A stretch of DNA of 64,000 nt from Crocodylus rhombifer (lineage: Eukaryota; Chordata; Crocodylia; Crocodylidae): positions 124,001 through 188,000 of the forward strand of contig JAVSML010024260.1 in assembly GCA_038503035.1 (NCBI GenBank), read 5' to 3'. Below the pieces are notes generated by a model. The model was not told the origin of the DNA and did not search any database. It worked only from the letters and a program-made list of their open reading frames with translations. Shown here piece by piece: positions 12,100-25,015 of the stretch. The position numbers were made by a program, and so were the translations under genes. Within the stretch, counting starts at the first letter, position 1. Each line of letters begins with the position of its first letter.

Positions 12100-13150
12100 T
12101 TGCCTCCCTTAATGCTTGTGCACCTCGCCTTGATGTTAAGCTGAATAATCAGAGGTGAGATATTTGTCACGGGCAGCGAGTAGGATGACTCATGATCTTC
12201 CTTTACAGGGCTCCTCCTCCCCTACATGTCCTTACCCATATGAATATTGACCTATGACTCACTCTGGACTTCATCCTCCCATGGACAGGGTATTGAGGCT
12301 TAGTTACTGACCTGCCATCTGCTTAGCGGCTACCTGATTTACTATTTACTGCAGTTGCTCAATGATTTACACCTCCAGTTGGAGCCCTCCACCATGTCAT
12401 CACCTTTGTCTCTCAAGCTACATTAATTAATGTCCCATCCACAGCTTGATCAATCATATCACATCAGATTAGGCCTATTACTTTCTTCTCAGTTAATTCA
12501 TCCTGTGGATACTAGACGACTAAGTCCATCTGTTTTCTACTTATCAATTTTCTAGCAGTCTAATCAGCTACCTGGCTTACCAGCTAGGATCTATATTGCT
12601 CATCAGTTTAGTAGATCACATGGAGGCCAGTCTCTGGTTTAAGTCTATTGGGCAGGAGCCCATCACACACTGGCCCATACCTCTAGGTGATGTTCAATAT
12701 CATGGGCATATACCTCTTTAAACTTTCCATCTTACCAGTCCTGGAAGTCTTTCCCTTCCTGAGGCTTCAAGCATTTTGGCCAGGGGCTGTCTGTAGGCCC
12801 TCAGTGTCCCACTTATCTTCACTCTGCCTCTGGTCTGCTGGCCTGGCTCCAGTTGTCAGTCCTGCAACTCCACACACTTGCACAAACTCTCCCTTGCTTA
12901 CACTTCCACCTCTCCAGGGCACCTCTCTTTGAGCTGGTGCAACCTTATCTTCCAGCCAGGCTCCTCCTGGCCAGTAGGAAACAGCTCTGAGTTTCCATGA
13001 CCCGGCTCCTCTTGCATCAGGCATGGAGGCAACCATGTCTGCCCAGATACTGGCATCTCTGCTTTCCCTGCCACACCACCATTCCTTTACCTCCTAATGA
13101 GTCTCCCAGTGTGCTCAAATCTGGAGAAATTCTCTGGACCATAACAGGGA
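12100..13150. other. Pyrimidine-rich block, possibly a degraded retroelement
   Basis: From about 12100 to 13150 the plus strand is rich in C and T and differs from its flanks. The end (about 12770-13080) is GC-richer. I recognise no coding motif and no terminal repeats. A degraded LTR-type repeat is possible. Confidence 0.25.
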
Positions 13151-13799
13151 TTAGGATTGGTGCCCCATTACAGTTAGCAAAACAACACTTATTTAAAATG
13201 TAAATGGCAAAATGACTATTCCCCAGAGTTATTTTTAATAACTCAAAAACGTGTAGTCCTACCCTGGTGGAATGATTTTGATGCGTTTCTTTAACACTTC
13301 TGTAGCCCTCAAGAGAGTGACCATTAGTTTCAGAGGATGGGAAATGAACAATTAGTTTTTAAAATGAGTTTTAGTACTGGGGCTAAAGAGGTGAAATGTG
13401 ATACACTGACAGCCCCAAACCTACAAATCCAATGAGAATGTTCAAGGTATCTGCCACTAGTACAGGTTGTAGAAATAATACAAACAGAAGTATGTAGAGA
13501 TCATAGGAGTTTTCTATGATGACTTATTTTGACTTATTTTACTTTGGACTTGTTTGGGAACGGATCTTTCAGGAAAAGGCTCACTCCTTAGTGTTAGACA
13601 ATATGATGAAAGGGCCTGTTACCAATCAAGCTGCAGCAATATTAAATCAAATTTTGAGGCATGATGCTAGTACTATAAAGTACTGTATTTATCCAGAAAA
13701 GTAGTAGAGTGTGCATAGTAATGATGCAGGCTTTCAAATACCAAGTTACTAATTTGCTTCAACCCTCATGTGTTCCAGAAGTAACATCACTAGGGATGG

Positions 13800-14050
13800 G
13801 AGAATATCTTAGTCTTCATGGCCATTTGGTTTTTGGCTTCCTGCTGAGACTGATTCTGATTAGTGCCAACTATGTGATAGTTCTGGCATATTTTTACCTG
13901 TCTCTGAGAAACAGGACTACAACTACTGACACATTCCACAAAGGCCACTGACCAGCTATCAAATGACAAAGACCTTCTGGAAAAACTGATCAAGATCAGA
14001 TCTGAACCAGTGACCTAGAGATGAAAGGCTCCATTATCATCCTTATGAGT
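13800..14050 (-). mobile_element. Probable tRNA-derived SINE, antisense
   Basis: On the minus strand, CACTGGTTCAGATCTGATC (about 13988-14012) contains a B-box-like GGTTCAGATCT, followed by about 190 bp of body (GGCCTTTGTGGAATGTGTCA and on). The A-box region is weak, so the assignment is tentative. Confidence 0.42.
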
Positions 14051-15565
14051 TCTCTATTTCACAGAAATGATTTAAATTGCATGTACTACTTGATGTTTCA
14101 AAATGACTGTAGGGCTTGAGAGATTCTTTTCTTTCTTCTTATTTAATGTTAGCCTTCTATAAATGAAAACCATTTGATATTTGATATTTCATAGCTGTTT
14201 TAGTGCTGGAGGAAAAGAACACTTGTTTTGAAATGGATCTCAGGGGAAGCAGCTGGTTTTCTCACTGACTGGTAAATGTGAGCAATGCTTGTAAAGTTAG
14301 CTAATAGCCAATACATTTCTTCCCTGTCATGGACAATGCCACTGGGAGACAGGGGCCAACAACACAGGAGGTGATAGTAAGTAAAGAATAGAGCAAATAA
14401 CACAGGAACATTCAAAATACATTTGTTCTTCATTTTCAGTGAGTTCATACTGTTATCCCTGGTGACATTTAATAATGATCCCAGAATATGCTATATAAGT
14501 AGTATTTAGGATCATAAAGCCAGCACATCTTGTGGTACTATGGCTAATTCTATGACATTATGAGTTAGTTAATCCTATCAGGAAATCTTGACTCACAGTC
14601 CCTAAGGTAGTCATCTTGCTCCAGGAAGAAGCATAGGCTGCTTTAGAAAAGCACATTGGTGTTGTTGCTTTGTTCCTCAGTCATTACAAATGACATGATG
14701 CTGAAGGAAGTGAAGACATTATGGATAAAAGCTACAGAATCTGTCTCGATCACTGCTCTGCAGTTTTATAAGAAAAGAGATGCCTTTTGTAATAGCAAAT
14801 TCAGGGCATTATGGATCAAGTGTACTGGAATGGCTAATGGATTCATATTTCTAAATGTATTAACTAGTGCAGATTTCTTCATAGCAATAAAATACCAAAT
14901 GTATCCCAGCTCTTATGGCAAATAGCAACTTGGAAAGAGAAAATGACAGTGTCAACAGAGAAGTAAACAAGACCTTTCTCTACCAAATCTGCATGCACTA
15001 CCAGGGAAAGTGCATATTTCTGAATGACTGGAGTATAAATTGAATGGACGTTGATTATTTTGTAACAGACAAAAGAGAGAGATTGACTTGTATAAACCTA
15101 GCATCATTCATACATATTCTCCCATTTTTCAACATTTAAGTGAATTTATTAAGTGAACTTTAAACATTCAGCAAGCAATAATATTGTACTGCAGTGCATG
15201 CTTTCAAAATGATACTTTAATTCTCTCTGATTTTGTCCTTCAGTTTCAATGATCAGCCAGCAGTGGAACCCAAAGGCAGATAAATGGAGCACTTGTGAAT
15301 AGGTACAGAGTGAAACAGAGATAGAAGACCAGACTCTGCCACTGTTATTCTATGTATAATTGTTCTGAAATTAGTGGAATTAACAATGTAATCCTATGAT
15401 GATTTAATTCAATGAAAATGATTCCAGTGATTTCAGTGGGCTTTGGATCAGGTCCTATTTGAGGATATAGATATTATATGAGAAAAGGAACCAGAATCCA
15501 ATCCAGAGAAAGCATTAAATTAGAATACTCATAATCTAAAATCTGGCATAGCTGTTTCTTTGTAA
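14051..15565. other. Unique-looking non-coding DNA
   Basis: AT-rich and without a recognised gene. Near 15400-15460 a stretch with GATTTCAGTGGGCTTTGGATC resembles a motif repeated elsewhere in the window (see findings). Confidence 0.4.
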
Positions 15566-16360
15566 TGTTGCCACGCCACCGCCTAATCACTGACCTGGAG
15601 AGTACCTAAAGTGAGCTCTGCTCCCCTCAACTCACCTGCCACATCTTGGTGTTAATAGTATTCTAAGGACAGGTTCAGTGGTGTCAGTACAAAGGTCCCC
15701 GCTAGGGGTACCCACGGTCTGGATGTGGTTGACATTGGAGCTCTGCCTCCCCTACACCCTGGCCACACGCCAACCATCGGCATTGAGACGTTGAAAACAC
15801 TTGCGGCACCTCCACCCTTGTCTGGTCCGCCAGTGGTCGCTAGCTGTTGTCTACCTCTCGGTGGGTAGCTGCACTCATCTATGTGGTCTCTTTGGCCCTG
15901 CTTGGCCATTTGCCTGCTCTCAGCTCTGAGAGCCAGGCTCAGGACTGGCTCTGGTACCCTGGCCTTGTGGCCTTACTGAATTCAGTCAAAAGAAATAGTA
16001 TGAATAAAAGAGAAAAAAAAACTCCTCCTTACTGGAGGGACTTATATTCCAGGCTCAATAAGGCCCTATGGATGAGTGCATCTTACCCCCTCCTTTGATG
16101 GAGAGACCCTAAACAGGACTGTAGCCGTTGCCTCCCCTTGGCCCTGATAGGGCTTTCCTGCCCTGAGCTATGTGGGTGCTTTTGACCCAGTGCCCAGAGG
16201 CCTCTCCTGCCTTGGTATCAGCTGGCCAGGAGGCAGTTCCTTCCTCCTTCCTGCTGGCACTTTGAGTGCCTTTTAAATTCCTCGTGGTGGCCTGCAGCTG
16301 TCGTCATCAGCGAGGTGCCACCTAGGTGCTTTTAAATTGCAGTGGTGGCACTGTGCATCT
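15566..16360 (+). mobile_element. LTR-like GC-richer block
   Basis: The block starts TGTTGCCACGCCACC and ends near GGTGGCACTGTGCA. It is GC-richer and has more CpG than its flanks. It contains AATAAAAG (polyadenylation-signal-like) at about 16002 and short AATTTAAAAG-type motifs near its right end. This composition fits an old solo LTR. The ends do not pair well and no target-site duplication was found. Confidence 0.33.
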
Positions 16361-17141
16361 CCACAGCTCCAGCTCTCCCTACCATGAAGGTAAGTTTTCC
16401 CCAGGACTCTCTGCTTGGCCTGTTCAGGGTTAGCCAGGGATCCTGGGATACTCGGGGGTGTGTATGGTCCCCATTGTCACAAATGCTCTGAATTAGGCTG
16501 GATTTCTCTGAACACTTCCTCACTCAAATAATTCTATGGAATATTCATGTGAATAGGATGGAGCAGACTGGGGAGCTTCTGGAGAAATGGTGGCTGCCTG
16601 GTTCATAATCAACTTCTCCAGTGCTGTTCATGGAGTGGTGAAGTTCTACATCCCCACTGCTCAGGACTGGATATGATTGCCCCTACTTCACTTACAAGTG
16701 TGACATTCCCAGCAGAGTCTGGCACTGGATAATAAGAAAATGTTTAGCTCTGTCCTTTATAAGCACTGTTCTTTAAAAGCTGTCTACTGCCATCAAAACT
16801 TTGAAACATGTTTTTGAAGGAACAGTTCTACTGACTGCTGTGCAACATAATATTTAGAATTCATTTTTAGTTGAAGTTTTCCTTTACTTTTTCACTGTAA
16901 ATTATTTAGCAGAATATTCTGTTCTATAATTTTACTCTAGCTTCTCTCAAAATAACTGAGCTAAGTCAGTTCTTTTAGGTTCTCTACTTCTTTGGTAGTC
17001 CCCAGTTCTATCCTTACAGGAGAGGCTGTACTTCAGCACTTTTTTTTTAGAAGTTTCTAGAGAAGCAAAAGCAGCACCACATTATTAGTGAAAGCAGAAA
17101 AGTAGTAATAGCAGTGCCCATGACTTGTTGAAAAACACCTG
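16361..17141. other. Non-coding spacer
   Basis: AT-rich sequence with no recognised feature. Confidence 0.4.
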
Positions 17142-17435
17142 GGCATTTATAGACGTGCTTGCACTGCAGTGCTGGGCACTTTTAAAAGTGCATCAGTGCT
17201 GAGAAAATGGTGGCAGCACACTTTTGAATTAAAACACATCGGAGGTGTTTTCGTTCAAAAGTCCACTGCTGCCATTTTCTGCACTCTGATGTGCATTTCA
17301 CTGCTTATCCAACTACACGTGAAGCAGTGCAGTGCATGTCAGCTTGTGTGTGGAGCAGACTCAATTAATCTAGTCTGCTCCAACTCACCGGATCTCTGGT
17401 GCATCACGAGATGAAAAGGTATGTGTATAAATGCC
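17142..17435. mobile_element. Foldback MITE
   Basis: The ends GGCATTTATAGACGTGC (17142-17158) and GTGTATAAATGCC (17423-17435) are inverted repeats. Inside, 17186-17237 pairs with 17245-17297 (about 52 bp per arm, mostly matched, 7-bp loop). Both arms contain AGAAAATGG and ACTTTTGAA in opposite orientation. GCACTTTTAAAAGTGC at 17176-17191 is a perfect 16-bp palindrome. There is no coding capacity, so it is a non-autonomous element. No matching target-site duplication was identified. Crocodilian 'Chompy' MITEs would be worth comparing. Confidence 0.75.
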
Positions 17436-20339
17436 ACATGCGTTTAGCACAATGGACTTTTGATAAGAAATGATTCCTCCCACTTGGCTGAGGGCCCACC
17501 CCATGGACAATATTCACACCTGGGAATTTCAATAGTTTTCACTGCTGCTGTGATGAACTAAGAGAGATTGGTGGGCTGTCTAGTGAAGATATGTACAGCG
17601 CTTTACCACTAAGGCAAAATTCTCTGAATTAAGGAGGAAAGGGAGTCTTTGCTTAATATGGAAGAGACAGTAGAATGGGCTTCCTTCAGCCTTATTCCCA
17701 AATACTTGAACTCATCATGGGTGAGGCCACTATTAGGCAGAAAGCTCATGCAAGGCTTAAGCCTGATGGAAATTTTTCATGACCTTTTGTTACTCCAGAT
17801 GAGTTCTGCTTTCACACTATAGATCCTCATATCCTTGGTGGACTGATAAGTGTCCCAGCAGCTGGAGTCTGTACAGCTGAGAGCTATATACCTCTCAACT
17901 ATGCCGATTTTACACCACTATAATTCCACTTATGTCATCAAGATTTATTCTGATTCACACCAGCATGGGAAGGGAATTAGCTTGAAATGTTGTGACATTG
18001 TTGGAGTAGGACCGGTTCTCTCCAGATTCCAAGTGGAGTGATTGCCTTCCCTTGTCTACATTCCCCCCTGCAGGTTCAGGTACTGACAAGACACTACTTG
18101 ATTTTGCGAGGCAGATTCTGGGTTGGTTGAGCTTCAAAACAGCTGGTTCCAGGGAGAAGAATGCCCACTCATGGAGCTGCACCCACTCCCACCATACTGT
18201 TATGGGGAGGAAAGGAAGAAGTTGTGTAAAGCTGCCTTTACCTCCCCCAGGGATCCTACTGCATCAAGGGAATTCATACCGCCCTATGACAGCTTTCCAG
18301 TTCCTCTGTAGAATAAACAGTGTAGCAGTCTGAAGATCTAGCTGGCTCCTTATTTTAAAACCATTGCACAGTGATGCTAGTGCTAATATAACTGCTGGTG
18401 CATCATATTCCAAAGATGGCAGCATTCTGGTGCTGGGAGAATAGAGTCTGGTGTGTGTATTATATATGCACAGATGACCAACACCAAGGTTGGAGAGGGA
18501 AGTGGCACATTAGATTATCCTTTCTGCCCACCTGCTACTACAGGACTGTTCCCTACCTTTCCTGGTGCTTGATCTAATCTAGACTCAGGGGATGGGAATC
18601 CCCATTTTTCTGTGAAAGACTATATGGATGGGCCAGATTTTTCTCCTGATATTCAGCCTGACATTTTTTTCTCAGTTTCTTTCCACTGTTTCTCTTGTAG
18701 AATCCAAGTTTTAATTCCTTAAAGAACAAAAGGTGCTACTGGAATCTACTAAGTCCACCTTGTGTTTGAGCCTCTCATGGGAAAGAGTTTGAGTCTTAAA
18801 GAAGAGACCATACATAAATGTAAGACTGAGAAATGCCTTGGGTCTGACTTCACAAAGTTTTTCCTGCAGAAGGTCACCTTTTATTAAACTTCATTATAGT
18901 CAAGGAGAACAACAGCCAAAATATTCAGGGTTTTTCAATCATTTCATTGAAATCAAAACCTGGAAATGATTTTCTGGCTTTTCCTTTAGAAAATCCAACA
19001 ATTATAAAATTAATCCAAACAAAAAAGAGGAGAAAAATCTACATTCACGTTCAAAAGAGACTCACATGAGAACAGATGTAACAGTATCTTAAAGGAACTG
19101 TTTTTGTGACACATCTACAATCTCGGCCTTTGTAACCTATACAAAGTAAATTAAAGCTTTCCTATATTCAGCTGCAGGTCGCATGAATTATTAAAGCTAT
19201 GAAATCAGAAGATTAAACTGCTTCTGCAAAGCAAACAATGTTAAATGGGTAGCCTTCTTCAGTAGGGTCACTCTAAAAACATCTTCTATTGAACTGATGC
19301 AAAATCTACTGCAACCAGCTCGGCTAAATTCTCTTCCACAATTTCTTATGATTCTCTAAAAAGCAACTGTGCTGAAATAAAAAAAAAATGCCATTCTATA
19401 AAAAGCATGGACTTGTGCAGGAAAATATAGTAGAAGTAACAGCAATATTCTGAATGTGTCAAAAATGAAATATATATCTGGATACACTGCATATCTGTCC
19501 AGCATCAACCTTCAATAATCACTAAATATGTGAACCTAGCTTCACCAATACACCTGTGGATAAAAAAATAGTAGAGTTTCTTTCTCTTTCTGCTTGCATT
19601 GCTTAATAAGGTTGGTTTCTGGATGACAGGGTTTTCTGATTACTGGGGAAAAGTTCATGTTTCCCATTTATTTTTAACTTAAATCAGTGTAAGATCTTTA
19701 TCCTCAAACAATATTGTGTTACCATTCAGTTCAACATTTCAAAATGTGAGAGTAGTAAAATAAAATTTGTAGGTGGCTGGCAGCTACTGGTGACCACTTT
19801 GATCAGCTAGAGTTTTGTTCTGTCCAAATACAATCATTTTGTTGCCTCCATTTCCACTCCACCTATCTTGCTTAAATTGAGACCTCATGGGTGAAATGAC
19901 TATACAATTGGTTGGTTTGTTTGTACAGTGCTTAATACATCAGGGACTTCTACATGATACTGCAGGACCATTATCTTCATCGCTACTACAGCAACTGGAA
20001 CAGTAGGTTCAGGTTTTACTGACAGTAAAACAAATGGATTTATGACTTGGTAACTATACATAGATATAAGAGAGCACATTTTCCATAATAGCACCACCAT
20101 CTACTCCTATCAGTTGGTGTGGGAGAGTTTGTATAACCTAACAAACATACAGTATGTAGATATATGGACTATGGGCTAAGTTATGTTTAAGCTCATGTGG
20201 AATGAGGCTGTAAGAATATAATAAAAACAGTATTTGTTCCAATATCTATAGCTCATCATTCTATTTAATGGTTAGAAGAAATGTCTGTGAATCAGCTCAA
20301 TAGGTTTACTTCCTAGAACTCCTCTAGCTCCAGGAAATA
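17436..20339. other. Unique-looking non-coding DNA
   Basis: AT-rich intronic-type sequence with no recognised gene or repeat apart from short A/T tracts. Confidence 0.4.
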
Positions 20340-20480
20340 TAGATTTCATAGACATTAGGGCTGAAAGGGACCACAGGAGATCATAGAATCCAGCCCCCAA
20401 GGGCAGGAAGTTAGAGTCAAAGAATCCAAGCAGGATAAGAGTCCAAACAATTCTTAAAGGAGTCCTGAGTTGGATAAGAT
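20340..20480 (-). mobile_element. CR1 LINE 3' end, antisense
   Basis: ATAGATTTCATAGACATTAG then GGCTGAAAGGGACC, TCATAGAATCCAGCCCCC and GGGCAGGAAG is the reverse complement of the CR1 3' end seen intact at about 25250-25340 (CTTCCTGCCC, GGGGCTGG, GATGATCTC, GGTCCCTTCCAGCC, ATGTCTATGAAATC). CR1 copies are usually 5'-truncated, as here. Confidence 0.82.
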
Positions 20481-21004
20481 GTTTAGGCTCTCTAGGTCCC
20501 TCAGTTTACCCATCTGTTCACAATAATGTACATCTCACTGTTATATAGTGCATCCTAATGTAACGTTTTGAAACTTGTTGAGATTTTGGATCAAAGGTGC
20601 TGTACAAATACCATAAATTATCACTGGATACATATGCACATTTGTGGGACCCAGTCTAGGATCATGTTGCTTACTTAAACTGCATGACTGTAGATCGGAT
20701 CAGAACTGCTTGAGGAGCCCACCTTGGGGTAGGGAAAGGGGCATGTGGGACCAGTTTTCTCTTGTTTCAGTTTATCAAATGTTTCAGTGCCATCAATTGG
20801 AAATGCAGAAGAGAAGTGAAATTACTCTGTGAACATGTTATAAGAAATGTGTGTATTGTTTACTATCTTGTTGTATAATTACAAAGTTCATTTATAATAT
20901 GTTTGACTTCTAAGACAGCATATTAGACTGGTAAAGGGGACATACATATAATTCAGCACCCAAGAAGAGAGATACAGCTAACAGACCAGTGGTAAGACCC
21001 AATT

Positions 21005-21240
21005 AAAACAGAGACTAGGTCTACAATGCAGGTTGCAGTGCAGAGTAAGAAAACCTGAGCTAGCTATAGCAGGACAGAGCTCCACAGAGAAGCAGGGTAA
21101 ATCAATCTATTGGAAGCTCCATGCTAACATGGCTAAACTGCTTTCAGTACCCAGTCTAGCTTCTTTAAAGCTGGCTTCAATATCTATACACTACACTACA
21201 GAGTATAGACTGCAGTACAGATGTGTATAAACTGTACCAA
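21005..21240. mobile_element. MITE-like element with (T)AGGTCTACA ends
   Basis: The left end GGTCTACAATGCAGGTTGCA faces a right end containing ACAGAGTATAGACTGCAGTA, which has a related inverted GTCTA..CTGCAG core. The right half (CAGTACCCAGTCTAGCTTCT, TTAAAGCTGGCTTCAATAT, CTATACACTACACT) is shared with 36100-36190, so it is a dispersed family. It has no coding capacity. Confidence 0.5.
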
Positions 21241-21583
21241 CAAAGGAATGGCCGCATGGTGACATTATTTTGGATAGATCCTGATGCATGCTCAGGCTGA
21301 TTGGGAAAAACCCAGAAAATTGTACATCAGGGGCCCAAAACCCAAAACCAAACAGCTTCAGGGAGACAGGAGCTTTCTTACCCCCAATTCCCAGTGACAA
21401 TTGGCAACATAGACAAGGAAAGAGGAGGATCTGAACATATGAAAGGAATAGCAGGTGTTTTAGTTTGTCCCTGTTGCATAAAAGAGAAGCCTATTTGTTT
21501 TCGGTAAAGCAGAGAACAGAGGAGGTTAAACGCATGTATAGGTTGATTGCCATTTTTAAATGATCCTTTTCCAACTACTAAGT

Positions 21584-21602
21584 AAAAAAAAAAAAAAAAA
21601 AA
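21584..21602. repeat. A19 homopolymer
   Basis: Nineteen consecutive A residues. No retroelement body is recognisable immediately upstream, so this is called a simple repeat. Confidence 0.95.
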
Positions 21603-21749
21603 GACATATTTCTTTACAAAGTCTGTTAGAGACTATCACTAATCAGAGGTTCCCAAAGCTGGGGAATGCAGGCACACAAAACCTAGTCAGACCTGCAGCA
21701 TTGTCAAGCAGTTAGCAAACATGGGGCAGTCCACTCAAATTTGGGTCTA

Positions 21750-22035
21750 AGAGTATGTCTATACTGCAGTCAAAATGTGATGGAGTGCAGCTTCTTTAGA
21801 GATATCCAGGCTAGCCTGGATACCAATAGCAGCGTGACTGCAACAGCTTGGAGCTTACTATGGGGCTGCAGAATCTGCCTCAGGCAGTATCCATTCAGGT
21901 GGCTACCCGCAATGAACTCCATTCTGCCGTGTCTACATGAATGTCAGACCCAAACCAGGTAGTTTAAAACTAGTTAAGGTAGATGTACAAAAGCTGCAGT
22001 CACACCACTGAGTGCAGCATATGTGGACACACCCA
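21750..22035. mobile_element. MITE-like element with GTATGTCTATACTGCAG end
   Basis: GTATGTCTATACTGCAG (about 21753) at the left and GCAGCATATGTGGACACACCC at the right form imperfect inverted ends around a 280-bp, slightly GC-richer core. The pattern GTCTA(CA)CTGCA also appears at 21010, suggesting related non-autonomous DNA elements. Target-site duplications were not resolved. Confidence 0.42.
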
Positions 22036-22039
22036 AAGG

Positions 22040-23429
22040 GGGAAGGACTATGAGATTCCCAGTTTAGAGGCCTAACTCCTGAGAAGGTGCTTTCAGAAAG
22101 ACCACAAGGAGGGCTGAAATACATCTCCCATCATAACTATGACAACTTTCCTGTATATAACACTCTGAAATTGCTGTAGAAAAGATTGCTCTAATTCACA
22201 AGTAATAAAAGGCCTGCCACTTGCCTTCTCCCAAAGAGAGCATCTAAACAGAGTGAAATGGACAAGTTGATCTGCAGGTAACAATGAATTCAGTTCTATT
22301 CCTGTATTGATAGCAGCAGAGCTCTCTTCTTTTGATCATGGTTCTCTCTCTCTCAGAACAGCATCTTCTTGAGATCTCACTTTGAATGGATACTTTCAAT
22401 TTTTCCACAGAAAATTGGGCATCTCTCAACTTTCTAAGTGTATTAAAAAGTAGGGTTGTTTTTTTTTAATCCCCTCTCTATAGAGCCTGACCATTATAAA
22501 AACCTTTTTACTACCAGATACATTCCACAAAATCATAATGTGAGCTAAAAAAATTATACAAAAGACTCACCAGCAAAGAGAGACAGAGACATGTGCCCAA
22601 ATCCATGGGAAACCTATCCATGAATGGCCCTCTGGAACATTTCATTTCAACATTGTCCAGTAGCAGGCTGACCAAGATTTCAATTTGTGATGAAGAATTC
22701 TGAGACATTATTTTGTCTTTTGCAGCCATGAATCCAGAATAATAAAAGAGAAGTTTCCAAGTTTCCCTTAACGTAGCTAACTCTTTTTCACTTTAAAACA
22801 AAGAAAACAGCATAGGCTGGTTCAGATTGAATAAGGAAGCTTGCATGAGGAAAATGGTCCAGGGGAAAGAAAATGAACCTTTGACATGTTCCAGAGTGGT
22901 CTTAGCTATTAAGGATTTAAGCCAAGTTAAGTCACATTTTTAAAGCCATTGAGGTGCTTGAAGATGTGCATGTGCTAGCTGGATCTTCAAAAGCATCTAG
23001 GATCTAGCTCTCATTTTGTTTAAAGTAATTTCTCTTTCCAGCTGTTGGCCAGAATCTGATGCTTCATTCTGGAGACCTCTTCATGGCTACAGTGTCTTTC
23101 CTTCATCTGAGGGTTCTTCCCTAATTAAAATCAGCTCAGTCCAGAGTCAATGCAAAATAAATTTATTTGTATACATGTCCCAGATAACATGCATTATGCA
23201 CATATAAAATTATATAACTTAGGCCATTTATATGGTCATTTACATTTCTTGATTTCTGTGGATATCCTAGACCCTCAGGGCAATTTAACTCATCCCTAAT
23301 AAATAGCACTAAGGTGCTGAGAATGAGAATATCTGTCCTGTCAGGTTTTTTCAGAGACTCTAACTTACAGTATGAACCTTATTCTAGCACATTCACATTT
23401 CAAAATGAGGAAAATTATTTGCACTGATA
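22040..23429. other. Unique-looking non-coding DNA
   Basis: AT-rich, with T-runs and no recognised gene or repeat. Confidence 0.4.
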
Positions 23430-24385
23430 AGAGATTTTTGGGTCTGATACTGATAGCCAATTTTTAAGGAAGCATACCAGCTGATACTGATCTGATACAC
23501 AGCTCTTTAGCTTGAAGAGCTGCATCCAGCTGGTAAATTTGATGTGGTGGAAAGGGAAGGAAGTGGGGTGGGGGGGCAGATCAAGGCCCCTGCAGTAAGG
23601 GAGGGAATGGGGCTGGGGCAGGGGCAGGCACTGATCAGCTGGGGTGGGGAGGGACACGGGACAGATCCACAAGTGGCTCGTCCAGGGGGTGGGGGGGCAT
23701 GTGCCCACCAGATCTGTGCAACGTGGGGAGGGTGTCAGTTGCGGGCTGGTGCCAGGGCCAAGGCATGCACGGGACAGAGGCATGGCTTGTCAGGGGGGCA
23801 TGGGAAGGGAGCAGGGGTGGATCCTGTCACTGCATGTGGCTCGTCCCGTACTCGTCCGGCGGTTCCCACTACTACTACCACCACTTGTTCAGGAGGGCAT
23901 GCGGGAGTGAGTGCCCCCAGAGCTGACTAGGAAGAGCCTGGCCCCAGCCTGCCCTGCCCTACCCTGCGCAGATCCAGGGGTACACCACTCCCCCCACCCT
24001 CCTGGATGAGCGGCAGGAGCCACCCCCTCTTTCCTGTGCCCCTTCGATGAGCCACACCTCCATCCCACCCCAGCTGGGCAGCCCCTACCTCAGCTGCAGC
24101 CGCAAACCCAACCCCACTCCCACACCCTCCCTCACCATGAGGGCCTTGATGTGCTTCCCCACACCCCTTCCACCACACCAGACTTGCCAGCTGCATGCAG
24201 CACTCCATTCTGCCAGCTCTGCTCCTCACTGCCTACATGCTGCACTGCGGCTGTGCGCACACACGGACATTTACTGGACAAATTATCAGCTACATCAGGC
24301 CAATTTCTGATGCAGATAATTTTCTTTATATCAGTGCTGATTCGATATCGGACTGATGTATTGGTGGTGCACCTCCAATTTGGAC
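23430..24385. mobile_element. GC-rich non-autonomous DNA element with GATA-type inverted ends
   Basis: The ends carry related inverted sequence: GTCTGATACTGATAGCCAAT on the left, and on the right, in reverse complement, CAGTCCGATATCGAATCAGC. Between them, 23540-24260 is strongly GC-rich, first G-rich on the plus strand and then C-rich, in contrast to the AT-rich flanks. Open frames on both strands there show no domain. The organisation (AT-rich inverted ends, GC-rich core) matches the other DNA elements in this window. Confidence 0.55.
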
Positions 24386-24451
24386 CTCGTGTGCTATAAT
24401 ACAATGCCTGTACTGAAGACTGTACAGTCCTAATAGGCAGGCAAAGGGCGT

Positions 24452-24590
24452 GAGGAGAAACAGGCATAGAAAAATCAAGTGACTTACCCAATTTAGATAG
24501 AAGGTCATTGCTAATGCTGGAATAGAACCTAAGTCACCTGACTGTTAGCCCAATCCCCTGTCCACTAGACCTCACTGCTTTTTCTCAACT
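24452..24590 (-). mobile_element. MIR-type SINE, antisense
   Basis: In reverse complement, the tRNA-like part (GACTTAGGTTCTATTCC with a B-box-like GGTTCTATTCC) is followed by a core with AATTGGGTAAGTCACTTGA, corresponding to the MIR motif GACCTTGGGCAAGTCACTT. MIR and CORE-SINEs are ancient amniote repeats. Confidence 0.72.
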
Positions 24591-25015
24591 GAGTCACAAT
24601 TCATATACAAGCACCTACAGTTCATAAGATAAATGGTTAAAAACCAAAAGAAGCCCTAGCGAGCTTTAAATATAAAATCTGGAGGGTAGCTTTATCCTAT
24701 ACATAATTATACATGACCATGGAAAGACTGTTTCATGTTGAATAGATTTTTGCTTTACCAGGGCAATTCGGCATATTGACATAATTATCAAGAAAGATGA
24801 TAGACGTGTGACTCAGTACAGCATGTTCTTAATGATACATATAGAACTCTGATGACTGATTTGCTGCTCTGTGTTTGACTTCATCTTTCTTTAAGCATGA
24901 AGAGCTAAAAAAAGAATCTCCAGCATGCTGCAGCACTTGCAAAGTCAAAGAGGTATTGCCCAGGGATAAATGCCTTCTTCTTTTTAATTCTATTTTACAT
25001 GGCCATCTATAAGTT

